Positions 18,656 through 31,190 of a DNA stretch of 64,000 nucleotides are shown here, one piece after another. Numbering within the stretch: position 1 is the first letter of the stretch; every line of letters begins with the position of its first letter. The notes beneath the pieces were generated by a model, which saw only the letters and a program-made list of their open reading frames with translations, had not been told where the DNA came from and did not search any database. Position numbers and translations under genes: made by a program. Source of the stretch: Bolinopsis microptera (lineage: Eukaryota; Ctenophora; Tentaculata; Lobata; Bolinopsidae). Location of the stretch: contig NC_087072.1 in assembly GCF_026151205.1 (NCBI RefSeq), positions 1,190,375 to 1,254,374 of the forward strand, given 5' to 3'.

Positions 18656-19480
18656 CAGCTGATTCGGACCGACCGCGGCCGCACTCATTCATTTAAAAAA
18701 TTGTTTATTTTTATTTCCCGTACCTCACATTATGACATTATGACTCACAGATTCGGAGCCAAAACTGCTTACTTTTGAGTTTTAAAATTCTGCGAATTCT
18801 TAAATTTTACGAAAAGATAAATTAAAAGTAAGATTACCGATCTGTTGTTTACGTTTGGTATGTGTTCTAGCTGGCAGGTAGCAATCATGATGCAGATGTC
18901 ACGTTTTAACTATAAGAAAATATCACGCCATGACTGCTTTTTCAAGTCAAGGATGAGGATCATAATGCTGGCAAGCATGACCGTCGCTTTTATATTCACA
19001 ATACTATTTACCCCCTATACTATTAATTATACCCCCTTTATTGTTTTTCAGCTGCATTAGGACTTATCGAAAGTATTTCAGCAGGTATATTTAAGTTCAA
19101 AAAATTCTAATTCAAATTGAATTAGAATTTTGTGAATATAATGGCAACGGTAATGCTTGCCAGCATTGTGACAGGGCTAGGATTGTAGTCAGAGTCATGG
19201 TTAGTCTCGGCTGGGTTATGCCTATACTATGGTTGGGGATAAGTGTTTATGTAAAACCGTTTTGTTTGGCTGCAAAATCGTATAAAACCAAGTTAAGTAA
19301 TATTATCTTTTGGACGATCGAAATAATAATATGAGGTGGCTGGTCCGGTCATCGATGTTTGAATATAACACAACTTTCAGCTGTTTTATACCCCCTCACC
19401 CTCCATCAGATACTTATCAGCTGCACAGCTATTAATATTAATATTATACAAGAGTTACGTTATTCACAATAGCTATGAAG
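18656..19480. other. Centre-proximal non-coding sequence with nested inverted repeat
   Basis: There is no supported gene. The open frame at 18,845-19,060 is short, low in complexity and duplicated only because of the palindrome. A 42-bp block (about 18,962-19,003, around ATGCTGGCAAGCATGACC) is present as an inverted copy at about 19,131-19,172, separated by 127 nt that include a near-perfect palindrome AATTCTAATTC/GAATTAGAATT (about 19,107-19,130). Confidence 0.6.
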
Positions 19481-19971
19481 ATATACGGGTTCCTGCTAGT
19501 TGTAATAAAGCTTATTGAATGGGAAAAGCGAGCGACCGATTTCATTCTCGAATCTCGGTATCAATTTGCATTTGCAGACGTTTATTCAAATTAATACAAT
19601 TTTCTTTTGTTAATTGGAAAAGAGACTAGACACTGGCAGCGGTCCACTCAACCCATGATTATGGGTTTTGGTCAAATTAGCTGATCTAATTTTCGACATT
19701 ATGGAAAACTAATTCGAAAAAACTGAACGGTTTTTCGAATTAGTTTTCCATAATGCGAAAATTAGATCAGCTAATTTGACCAAAACCCATAATCATGGGT
19801 TGAGTGGACCGCTGCCAGTGTCTAGTCTCTTTTCCAATTAACAAAAGAAAATTGTATTAATTTGAATAAACGTCTGCAAATGCAAATTGATACCGAGATT
19901 CGAGAATGAAATCGTCGCTCGCTTTTCCCATTCAATAAGCTTTATTACAACTAGCAGGAACCCGTATATCT
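19481..19971. repeat. Core of the giant palindrome (spacer 9 nt)
   Basis: The two arms meet at 19,721/19,731 around ACTGAACGG. The innermost 490 bp are bounded on both sides by TATACGGGTTCCTGCTAGT and its complement, the terminal motif of the dispersed repeat at 8,558. Only a one-base indel (near 19,696/19,755) and an extra G near 19,913 break the symmetry here. Confidence 0.95.
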
Positions 19972-20804
19972 TCATAGCTATTGTGAATAACGTAACTCTT
20001 GTATAATATTAATATTAATAGCTGTGCAGCTGATAAGTATCTGATGGAGGGTGAGGGGGTATAAAACAGCTGAAAGTTGTGTTATATTCAAACATCGATG
20101 ACCGGACCAGCCACCTCATATTATTATTTCGATCGTCCAAAAGATAATATTACTTAACTTGGTTTTATACGATTTTGCAGCCAAACAAAACGGTTTACAT
20201 AAACACTTATCCCCAACCATAGTATAGGCATAACCCAGCCGAGACTAACCATGACTCTGACTACAATCCTAGCCCTGTCACAATGCTGGCAAGCATTACC
20301 GTTGCCATTATATTCACAAAATTCTAATTCAATTTGAATTAGAATTTTTTGAACTTAAATATACCTGCTGAAATACTTTCGATAAGTCCTAATGCAGCTG
20401 AAAAACAATAAAGGGGGTATAATTAATAGTATAGGGGGTAAATAGTATTGTGAATATAAAAGCGACGGTCATGCTTGCCAGCATTATGATCCTCATCCTT
20501 GACTTGAAAAAGCAGTCATGGCGTGATATTTTCTTATAGTTAAAACGTGACATCTGCATCATGATTGCTACCTGCCAGCTAGAACACATACCAAACGTAA
20601 ACAACAGATCGGTAATCTTACTTTTAATTTATCTTTTCGTAAAATTTAAGATTCGCAGAATTTAAAACTCAAAAGTAAGCAGTTTTGGCTCCGAATCTGT
20701 GAGTCATAATGTCATAATGTGAGGTACGGGAAATAAAAATAAACAATTTTTAAATGAATGAGTGCGGCCGCGGTCGGTCCGAATCAGCTGATACTACTAC
20801 TACT

Positions 20805-21272
20805 ACTATAATGTCGGAACTAAGTCCGATCTACGCCAGATAACCCCCACCATATATCCCTGTCCCGCATCAAGGTTCGCAGTTCCTCTTTAGAGTTGGT
20901 CCCAACTTCCTTCAGTAACATAGACAAGTATCTTGGTCGGCCTTGCTGTGCTCACCATTTTTTAAAGAGAGGCTGTGTTAAGATAGCCCTCGAAAGAGAG
21001 CATTCAAAATGTTACGCTTTAAGTGCCAGCTGGTTTGGAAGATTAAAAAAAGACGAGATAGCAAATGATCTAGCACTCTAAGTCAGCCTCGGTCTGAGCC
21101 AGCTCTCCGGCACAATTAAGCGTTTGGTGCGGTTTTGCGAAATTGACAATCGTGGTGATGTGTTGGTTGTCGAATATGTCATTGACAGAGAGGTATAGTC
21201 CTGAAATATTACCTCTAATTTCAGCAATAGCCGGAAACTGTCCAAGGAAGTGTGAAACAGTTTCCTGGGAAT
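20805..21272 (-). pseudogene. Mirror copies of the two LINE tails (18,177-18,655)
   Basis: The (CTA)n tail at about 20,790-20,810, the RTE-like C-terminus (about 20,815-20,960) and the VSHFLGQ-type fragment (about 21,080-21,265) reappear in inverted order with a few indels and substitutions. Confidence 0.8.
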
Positions 21273-21779
21273 CGTACTGTAGTGCGACACGTACTCTAGT
21301 GCGACACGTACTCTAGTGCGACACTACTCTAGTGCGAGTCAGACAAAAACACCCTCTGTCCGCACTACAGTACGTGTCGCACTACGATCCAGGTAGCGTA
21401 CTCTAGTGCGACAAAATATCCTTACTTATTTCAAGTTCAGGGTCACATCCTATCCTTCTATGGACCATTATGTGATTCGTCGGGTCGGTTCACGTCACTT
21501 ATTTCGAACTGATCTTGCGAATACGATTCGTCAGTTCACATCACGTGTTTTCGAAGTTATCCACTGATCATAACTTTCGGGTCAGTTTCAAGCCACGTAT
21601 GCAGTGTGTGATCCTCTGGGTTACTCTTAAGCAGCATATGAACCTCATTCCTATCACACGCATCGTATGAAGGTATATCTCCGATTGGGATAACAAGTTC
21701 ATATGCTTGGCCAAAAAAAATAAGGTCACGATGATTCTACCAAAGCATCGAACAACATGACCTTACTTGACTGACTTAA

Positions 21780-24700
21780 GGCCGGGGTGGTATTCCCGAG
21801 ATCCATTGACAACAGTCTCCACAGCTTCTGTCCTCATCAGTTTAGCTATCTAATCGACGGACTTCAGCCCAGTATCTGCTTTAGGTATCTAGTAGGTTAA
21901 TGGAGGTCGCCCCCTGTTAGTTATGCCCATGACGAGGCTTCCAGAGGATCAGTTTTGTTGTTCAGTGTTCAGCTCCGATTCAGTGAGCATGACCTGACAA
22001 GTCTGAGCCTTCGTTGGGTTTATCTTGGAGCTGACTTTTGGAAAGAACACCGTACAGGCTGTGGTTGCTGACATGGTCTCGATATTGATTGATGTTAAGG
22101 CCATCTTAACATTCGCGTATAGCAACCATCTACCATCTTCCTCTAGCCTTTCGTCATTTCCAAGTCTCGAAACGTTACAGTAGCACGCGAACTCACTAGT
22201 GCTGTAACACTCTGACTGATATACTTTCTAAGCATAGAATTCAAAGTTTTTTGATGTGTGGGCCATGCTCCCCATGCTCCGTCCTTTCTAACCCTGATAT
22301 ACACTCTCACTGTCTCTGATTCTAGAACCAGATAGGTGAAGTCTTCCACATGCTCTATTTTTACTGTCCCAGGGACTTGATGGTATCAGGTTTCTCGATG
22401 TTCTGAGTAATGAATTTGGTTTTCCCTCATTCATTCTAAGTCCAACTGTACAGCAACCCTTTCTACCTCTAGCATCAGCGTCTCTGCCTCCTTTACAGGT
22501 ATCTGCTATCAGAGCAATGTCATCTGCAAAACCTTGTCTGATAGCTGCTCCGCCTTAACTCTCCTACTCCTATAAGGCTTAATGTAAATCCTATTTCAGG
22601 GTGCTTGCGTATGCTTGGTCTCATGCAATAGTCAAGGGCTATAATGAACAAGTATGGTGCTAACGTATTCCCCCTGAAGAACTCCTGCCAGGATATCAAT
22701 AGCTCAGTATCCCCAGCAGGTGTAATAACTTTGCCCTTCGTGTTGACATAGAGTAGATTAATGATATCCACAATACTGTCTGGTATCCCATAGGCCTTTA
22801 GTATTTGCATCAAAATTCCCCGTGAAGTGAATCAAAGGCCTTCTTAAAATCAACAAACACCATAGCTGCCGGTAGATTTCTCTGTCTAGGCCCCCTCTAG
22901 TATCCTTCTGAGTGCCAAGATATACTAGTAGTGGACCGTCCCTTCCCGAAAACCATTCTGAGTTCCCTAAGTACCGCCTTTCTATATAGCCGCTGACTAT
23001 TAAGCACCATTCTATTAAGAGTCTTTGCTACAAGTGAATCAAAGAATTATCCCCCTCCAGTTTCCAGGTGTCAAGTCCCCTTTTTGGGACCGGAATGATG
23101 TTTCTTTTTATTGCTTATCCCTCCACTGATCCTGGCGCAAGTACCATCTGTCGGGCGTATGTTGCAGAAGGACAACACGTTTTCATCCCAGGTCGCATCT
23201 TTTGGAGGACTTCAGGGTATACCATCATCACCTGGTGCTTTTACCTTCTTTAATCCTGAGTTTTGGCAGCTTGAGCTCCTCAAAGAGTAAAAGGTTCTGT
23301 ATTGATGTTGAGTCCTTCAAAATGAGTCTCGTCCTAGGATGTCGTTTTCCACATGAGTGGTACTCCCCCCTAACAGATCGTGGAAATGCCTAAGCCAATT
23401 TTCCTTCCTCTCTTCGGCTCCGTTGCCCCTTATTTGAGTTGCCCCTTGGCCTTCCTACAAGTAACTCATTTATGACATCCAACTTTCTTTATTTTTGCAT
23501 CTGTCTGCAGGCCATTTCGACCCTCTAACCTTGGCAACTAGATCTTCTTCAAAGATGTCCTGGTACACCTGATTCCAGTTCAGTTTTAAGTACGTTATCA
23601 GACAGTCGACTGGTCTCACTAGGATCCCGGTGATAGCAGTCTCTGCTTGCTGCAACGCTGTACGCACGTTTTGAACTCGCTGATCACCCGCGAAATCGTC
23701 ACGTCTCTTCTTTTCCTCTCTTAGGCAGTATGGCTTTGTTGGTATCAGCGATCGCATCAACAAAATGCCCATACAGTTCCGTACCTCACTTCATCGGTTT
23801 GCGCCGCATAAAGCAGAGTACCGATTCTTGACTTCTACTGCATATCTCTCTGTAGGTCTTCATCCGATTTTAGTGCTCCCCAATTATACCAGGTTTTCTT
23901 GGGTTGCTTTTTGCTCGTCGAAGAGATAGCTTGATCTTAGACATAACAAATCTATGATCAGTACCCAATGTACTTAAGAAACTGTAGACTTCAGTGTCTT
24001 TGATACTGGTGTCCTCCACTTCTTCCTCACTAGAATAAAGTCTATCTGAGACTTATTCAGGGTCCATCCAATTATATTTTAAAAAAAAAAAAAAAAAAAA
24101 CATATATTTAAAAATTTAAAAAAAAATTATTAAAATTAAAAAAAAACAGATAGGTGAGTCCACATCTTCCCGCTCTTTCTGAACGCTGGTGGTTTGTAAT
24201 CTCCAGATTACATTCCAGCAGTTATCCGAAGCAGCTCCCCATTTCTGTTGTTCTCTCATGGAAATACCAACACAGTCATTCTCGGTCCTCTTTGATAGGT
24301 GAGCGTTTAAATCCCCAATCACCTCCAAGAAGTTGTGAGCAGGATCGCGAGCAAGCTGACACGACCTCGATAGCTCATACTGTTCATCTTAAAGAAGAGT
24401 CTTTTCAGCTGCTTCTACACTATCTGCCTCCGTAGGTCCATAGACCACAGACGAAGGTTGGTTTTAGTATTCCCATTGAGAGATATCTTAAAGATTCTCT
24501 CCGTCACTGGTGTTCTCCGTAGTTGCATCAAAGCCTTGCGTTTTTTAGATGAATCCACTCCGCCTCACTGATGCCTGGGCCCTTTATTCCTAGTACTGAT
24601 GAAGTAATTAGATAGCTGCCTTGCCAACTCCTCTCCTACTCTGACAGGCTCTTCCTGAACATCCTGTGCTCTTGGATACCTCCAGTCTTCTGCGCCACTC

Positions 24701-25200
24701 TTCTCGAAAAGATGTACATCTCCAGTTTCCACTGGTAGTATCTTATCGTTCTAGTGGTAAGAGTGCCTACCCAGGTAAATGTCGGACAAGAAAATAAACT
24801 TTTTTTGTTGTTTTTCGCTTATGCGTTGGGTGTTCAGGTTGATTAGGCTCATCAATCACCAACCTTCCATTCTGGATTAAGTTGGTGAAATCATTACCAC
24901 CTCTCGTCCAGAACAAAAGTAGGGGCTGATACCCAAGTGGGTAAGAACTATTCCATCATGTTTTTCTTTTCTGTTGCTATGTGACACGGAGCCACCTGCC
25001 CCCTGGAATGGCTCTCTTGATAGCTACTTCATCAGTAGATGTACCCCACATACAGTAAATAAAACCGGTAAGATGACAGATGTGCTCCCCATAGTTTCCG
25101 GAATCTGTTACATCATGATTAACCCACAAGCACCATCAACACGGGTTGTTCTGAGGATGCCCGGCTTTTTTTCGGGTTGCACCCCTAGATCGCAGTGTTC
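21780..25200 (-). pseudogene. Mirror copy of the LINE-B polyprotein, frame destroyed
   Basis: Recognisable fragments in changing frames: GIPDSIVDIINLLYVNTKGK (around 22,740-22,800), GILLMRSLIPTKPYC and FEEDLVAKVRG (23,470-23,770) and EVIGDLNAHLSKR (around 24,300). Breaks are single-base gains and losses, not stop-making transitions. An A/T-rich insert splits it at 24,071-24,146. Confidence 0.85.
24071..24146. repeat. A/T-rich low-complexity insertion
   Basis: A 20-base run of A and further A/T tracts sit in the mirrored LINE where the left arm (about 15,365-15,380) has continuous coding sequence. There is no duplication around it and no element structure. Confidence 0.8.
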
Positions 25201-25884
25201 ATTTACAACTCCATCACTGGAGTTGCATGCAGCCCCACCTCGAGCAGGCTGTGGCTCTTAACCAACGGCACAGACGGTCTGAAGTACAGATTGAACTGCA
25301 GCATCCTAGGTTTTACCCGTAATAGAGCAAAACCTTTGGGGCCCAAATTGGATAACAAGTTTCATATGCAATGGATTTTGAATGAATATTATGATGCAAT
25401 CTTTGATTTATATTTAACCCCATTACTCATACACACTACACTCTTGTCATTAAAAATGGAAAGTAAAATTTCTATGAATGTGCAAATGTTTTTGTCGCAC
25501 TTTAGTTCGTGTCGCCTACAGTCCATGTAGCGCACAGTAGTGCGACAGTGGTCGGCCTGAATTCTCTGTCGCACTAGGGTACGTGTCGCACTACGATCCA
25601 GGTAGCGTCCTCTACTGCGACAGTGGCGATCTAGGAGGTTTCGCACTAGGGTACGTGTCGCACTAGAGTACGTTCGCCCTACAGTACTGAACCTTTCCAC
25701 TCCGTCGCCGCACGTAGGCCAAGCGCTGGTGCACTAACCCTGCCTAGGTTTCCCGGTATGTTTCTCTAAAAAAGGGAGAAGTGGTCACCGTCTAGGAAGC
25801 ATGAGGGCTTTCCTAGTTTATATTTGATTTGGAACAACGTTACAACATTTTTTGAATTTTGTGTGAATAATGTTTTAGAACAGA

Positions 25885-25925
25885 CCCCCCACCCCCCCCG
25901 CCCCCCCCCCCCCCCCCCCCCCCCC
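25885..25925. repeat. Poly-C insertion
   Basis: About 41 bases of C, with one A and one G, replace a junction that is simply GGTAAAGACTGTTATAAAAC in the left arm (about 13,636-13,655). The frames with long poly-Gly across it are not genes. Confidence 0.85.
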
Positions 25926-26551
25926 TCTTTACCAATACATAGTAAACACGGATTAAACGATTCACGACTATATGACTATCAATAGGAATTTCATCATATA
26001 TAGTGGAACACACAAGAAAATTGAAAATCACTTGTGAGAGGGTACGGTAGGGACCCAGATGTCGAGTTTCTACCTCCAAATAAACTTTAAGGGGTTTCTC
26101 TGTCTCATCATAGCCGACCTCCTTACTCGGTTTCTGAACGGAATTCTATGGGCTTCCAGACGGCCAGACCGAGTAATACCATCCCATCCTTCTAAAGTTC
26201 ATCACAATTGCACCCACCTTAGATCTTTTGAATACCCAGTTTTTATTTTTAGTAAAATTTCAATAACCGTGGCCCGGTGTCTTTTTTGACTACAATCACC
26301 TACCCAAAACTACAAGCTTTTTGCATTTTTACTCACTCACTGCTGTAGGTAGTACAAGATCATTGGTTTAAAGAATCCTGACGTAGGAGGGATCCTGACG
26401 TATGGGATCCTGACGTAGGAGGATCAATCTGCAACACTGCAAGCGTAAGAGATAATCACCCAAGAACTTAATACTTATTGCCATATTCAAACTCTATTTT
26501 AATTGACTCATTTTTTTTGCTTTAATCATTTTTCGATTCTTTATTGCTTCA

Positions 26552-26995
<444 letters not shown>

Positions 26996-27429
26996 CTAAT
27001 TGAAATATCTTTTTCTCAGAAAAATGTCATATTTCTCTATAAAGCTTCACATACTCTTCTCTCCTGCACGCAGTGGAAGTTTACATATAAAGTTTAAAGT
27101 TAAGTATTATAACTCGCTCCCCTCCATATTGGTAAATATATTCACAAATATAAATAGAAATTGACTAATATAAATCTTATTAGATAAACTTTGTTATATC
27201 GCCATTTGCATAGGTACCAATGCTCGATGAGTGTAGTTTTGTAGGCAACGGCGCTGAAGAATGTGTTAAAAAATGTAGTAGATGTTTACTATATGGCGCG
27301 GACGTTCTTACGTTGTACTACTAGAATCGACGTTTTTCTGACTCCAAGAACTTTTTTACGGTTGTTGAAACAGTTGGTAATGTACCACTACCTGGCGACA
27401 TTCTCGAAAGATGTATCTGCACTCTAAGT

Positions 27430-27950
27430 CAGTGATGTTAAGAACTCATTATATTTGGAGATGACTTGACTAGGTAGTAGGTTGTTTCAGGAGATATGGT
27501 GTGAATTGTTGAAGTTGGGTGCTGACAGCTCGAACTCGATGCCACCAGTTAATCTTATTTAGGATGATTCCGTCTAGCGACAGCGTTAATATCACAGTGG
27601 TTTTTAAGAGATGTCTTCATTTTCGACAATAGTGGCGCATAGTAATGTTTTGCCACCATGAACATATTCGAGCTTCCACGAGGTATTTTTTGTTAGATGT
27701 ACGAAGTACTTATTCTACCTAATTCACCTCCAGTCGGTGTGCATGTCCTTATGCGGAGTCGGTGGTATTTACCCTGCCGTTGATACTTAATCACGTGATC
27801 TAGGTAAACACTCTTTTCCCAAAGTTTGATTTTAGATTGCGCAGAAATCTAGTTTCTGAAAAGAGACTCTTTAAATACAGTTTTTATCGGATTTGATATG
27901 ACATGAGGGTGCATATTTTTGCTACCATTGGTCTTGTGGATTGTGAAGGA
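27430..27950 (-). pseudogene. Mirror copy of the LINE C-terminal fragment (11,590-12,105)
   Basis: The ENEEHLLNHC-type region is recognisable around 27,600 and the upstream strand blocks near 27,750-27,850, with additional frameshifts. Confidence 0.7.
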
Positions 27951-28253
27951 AGACGACTTTGATACTGTTGTGTAAAAGAAGTTTCTTTGGGTGTTTATAG
28001 CAAAGTCACGGGCGAGCAAGTATGGTACACACTACCTTAACCGCACTGCCTAATGTATTATATGAATCCTTCGGCTTCCTGTAATGGGCTGGTTCACACT
28101 TGTGAAACAATGTGCCTGTTGAATGTCCGAAGTAAAATAAGTGATGAGAAAAATATAAAATAACGTTTGATGTTTTTTTGCAGCTGGTTCAACGTGATTT
28201 TTAGTTTTAAGATGAAAAGCTGAAGTAAGATCGGCGGAGAAAGATGGGCCGGG

Positions 28254-28484
28254 TCAATCGGATGAGTGCGCTAAGCCTCTGTACCATACTAAGTTCAGTT
28301 TCATTTGTGTTGGAAGGCAAAAATCGTCGACTCTCTGGCCAGTACATGAACACTGAAAATCATGTACCACGCATTTGTTTTCTTTTCGCGCAACAACGAG
28401 TGCAAAGTGGCCTGGCTCAAGCATTACAGCATTACCAAGGCGACTGTAAACAAAATATTTTTTGTCAAAATCTTTATTTTTCAC
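28254..28484 (-). pseudogene. Mirror copy of the CxC coding remnant, better preserved here
   Basis: The frame KKYFVYSRLGNAVMLEPGHF, ALVVARKENKCVVHD, FQCSCTGQRVDD is uninterrupted, whereas the left-arm copy (10,981-11,395) has a stop in the middle. The function is unknown, and a SWIM-like CxC segment is only a guess. This is the one place where the noisy right arm preserves a frame lost on the left. Confidence 0.4.
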
Positions 28485-28994
28485 TTTAGTTTAAGTTATA
28501 TTAATATAATAATTCAAATCTTATGATATTGTTATTATCTAAATAGTTACTATGTAACTTAAGATTATAAAATTAATTGTATCCGTGTATTCCTTGTATT
28601 CCCTTTATTCCTTGTATCCCCTATGTCCCTCCTCGGCTGTGCGCCCCTTGGGACTATTATATTATAATCGCCGCGCAGCTCTGCGCGGGCGATATAAATT
28701 TCACCGACCGCTAGGCTGCCGTGGATATATATATAATATATATATATTAGTTAGCCACAACAATCAGAACAACAAACGCCTGACATCAAATGTCCGGTAA
28801 AATAGTACCTTTAGCAGTCATCCATGATTAAATACATGTTATAAATTTATTCAAAAATATCTTTCCATCAATCAATCAAATAGAAGAAATTTTAAATTTT
28901 AGAAATTTATGAACTCAGCAATCAAGTTATGGTGGTAGAGAATCCAATGAAGTGTAGAGTGAGAAAAGTATAATATGCAGAAGAAAATCATCTT

Positions 28995-30500
28995 TCATCT
29001 TACACGTTCAGTCCCTCCAAATGCTTTAAAGTTTTTAGCTGGTTTTTGCCAAAAGTTCTCCCTTTGGTTTTTACAAATACTTAGTCTATCCTGGTCACAT
29101 TGCCTCAACAATCCCAACGTCAACTGCACTAAAATAGAAACATTAAAGACCTAACTTAACGTACTGGTAAACAACTTATGGTTGTGCGGTCAAGATTGTG
29201 CAAAATCTCATTTACTATAAAATGGCAGATAGTTCACAAGTCCCTTGCTTTGAGTTTTATGTGGGATTTATGGTTCTAAATCTAACCTTTAAAGAGTCCT
29301 GAGTACATCCTATATAACTTAACTTACAATATTATCATAACTATGTACACAACATTTTTGGTATCACAGTCCAATCGTCCTTTGATACTGAATACTTGTT
29401 GGTGTGAAACTGCCGATTGTGTTGATGGATCAGGAAGTTTTGCAAGATCACATTTCTTAGCACAAGGAACAACCTCAAATCAGAATCCCTCAGCTGTGTT
29501 CTGGAGAGCGTGGCCTGGATCTTCCTACAGTGGCTTTCTTCATCATGAGGGAGATGCTATGAATAAGATCTCATGAAGTTTTTTTTGACCCTTAAAAGAG
29601 GAAAATACATCAGTCAATCACCTTGCAAAGCTCGAGATCTAGAACGGAGGATTTCTTGTGGGAAAGAGTTAATTATCGTCTATTTGGAGACCCTGGGTTG
29701 AAATCTGTTAACAAGGGGAATGAGTCTCCCTTTGCTACTGTCATCCTCCTTATAATTCAAGAGGCGTGCATATAATGAACATATTACACGGGTGCAGAGT
29801 TGAGTCTGTACGGAACCTAGTAGTTTCAGATCCTTGTTTAACTTGCCTACAGCAAGGTCATCCACTACTTTAGCCCGGCGAGGCACATAACTCCCTCTAC
29901 AACTCCATGACAAATGTTTCATATATACTAGCCGAGTTCACAAGTTATATCCTTGTGTTTGAGAAGAGCTCGTTAGAACTGCTTCCTTATTCTCTGTTGT
30001 TGATAGAGAGAGCCTGCTCTTAGTTTCCACTTTATTAAAAGCCTGGTTAATTAAGTATTGCTATAAACCGCTGTGCCACAAATAGCTTGTGTATTGTGCT
30101 CGTGCTTGGGATGTACCATCATGCTCAGAAGTAAGTTTAAAGATTCTAAATGCAGTGCGATACAGGGTATTTTTTTAATGGTATGTGTAGGATGGCAAGA
30201 GGTGGGAACTAGGAAGGCCATGGTCATCACATGGCTTACTGTAAGGTTTGGTATGTAGTTGGCCTGCTTTCATGTATATAAAAGTGTCTAAGAATTCATC
30301 CTCTAATGAAGCTTATCAACGGGAATTTTATGCTTGCATTCTAGAATAGAGCCATAAGTGGAATGCCTCTAGCATTTCCTGTCATGGTCCAAGGGACAAA
30401 CACCTCATCGCGTATCTGGCCCATAGGAAAAGGAGGTGCTCCAAGCCCCTTCCTTGACATCTCTGTCTATCTTGTCGATGGCTGTAACTGCATACTTGCT
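28995..30500 (-). pseudogene. Mirror copy of PLE-B (RT end and GIY-YIG)
   Basis: The GIY-YIG half (about 28,995-29,800) and the RT end (about 29,940-30,470) are in the same order as at 9,005-10,550 but broken by many indels. The terminal sequence AAAAGTCGGTGTTG follows at about 30,545. Confidence 0.85.
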
Positions 30501-30606
30501 CAAGCGGTATATATATAATTTCGTTGCTGTAACTCCTAAACAATTAAAAGTCGGTGTTGTTTAGATCTTCGAATTCTTTGTATCATTTTATAAACATCTT
30601 ATCTCA

Positions 30607-30966
30607 TATTATTTGTTTATAGAGTAGTGTTTGAAAGTATTAAAACTTTATAACTAATAAAGCGAGACGATATATATTATATATATGGAACCGTCCATTT
30701 TACTGACACCACGGCACCAACTTTAACGCGACGTTCCGCAAAAACCGTAAAAGATATACAACTGAAACTTTTTTGACTGGGTCAAATGCTTTAATGGCCT
30801 TCAATCAGCATGAAAAAATAAAAAATTGGCTAAGGAATAGGATGTTTAGTGCCCAAAATTTGGACTCCCAAGTGGTGTCAAAAACGCGAATTAAATAGGC
30901 AATAATTATTTTAGTCTCTCTGAGTCTTGACACCATTTTTAGGGTTATACGGGTTCCTGCTAGTAT
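30607..30966 (+). repeat. Mirror copy of the short dispersed repeat
   Basis: Runs from the 41-bp module complement (about 30,607-30,650) and AAAGCGAGACGATATAT to TATACGGGTTCCTGCTAGTA (30,947-30,966). It is an inverted copy of 8,558-8,916 and is followed by the GC hairpins of the LINE-A 5' region. Confidence 0.85.
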
Positions 30967-31190
30967 ATATAGCCCGGAGGGCCCGTTGGCCCGAGGCTAT
31001 GCGGAATTACGCCCGTGAGGCGAGTAGAGATGTATTATATCCACTACGGTCGCTTTTACAGTTTTCATCAGAAGAAAGACCTACGCGCAACTAACACCAA
31101 CAGAGATCATCTCACGCTGTGATGAATAACATCCGTCAGAACGGCTGAATACGTTACCGAACATAACAGGGCTAAACGACCCCGCATAAG

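Larger units (their letters stand above)
21274..25687. mobile_element. Mirror copy of the TIR element with nested LINE
   Basis: The copy starts GTACTGTAGTGCGACACG at 21,274 and ends ACAGTAC near 25,687. The nested LINE spans about 21,707-25,346 between imperfect copies of the 23-bp duplication (21,684-21,706 and 25,347-25,369). Base errors disturb both TIRs relative to the left arm. Confidence 0.85.

Noticed and set aside
18845-19060. Identical 71-codon open frames at 18,845 and 20,389
   Set aside because: Their apparent conservation comes only from the palindrome. The peptide has no recognisable motif and the region is a nested inverted repeat.
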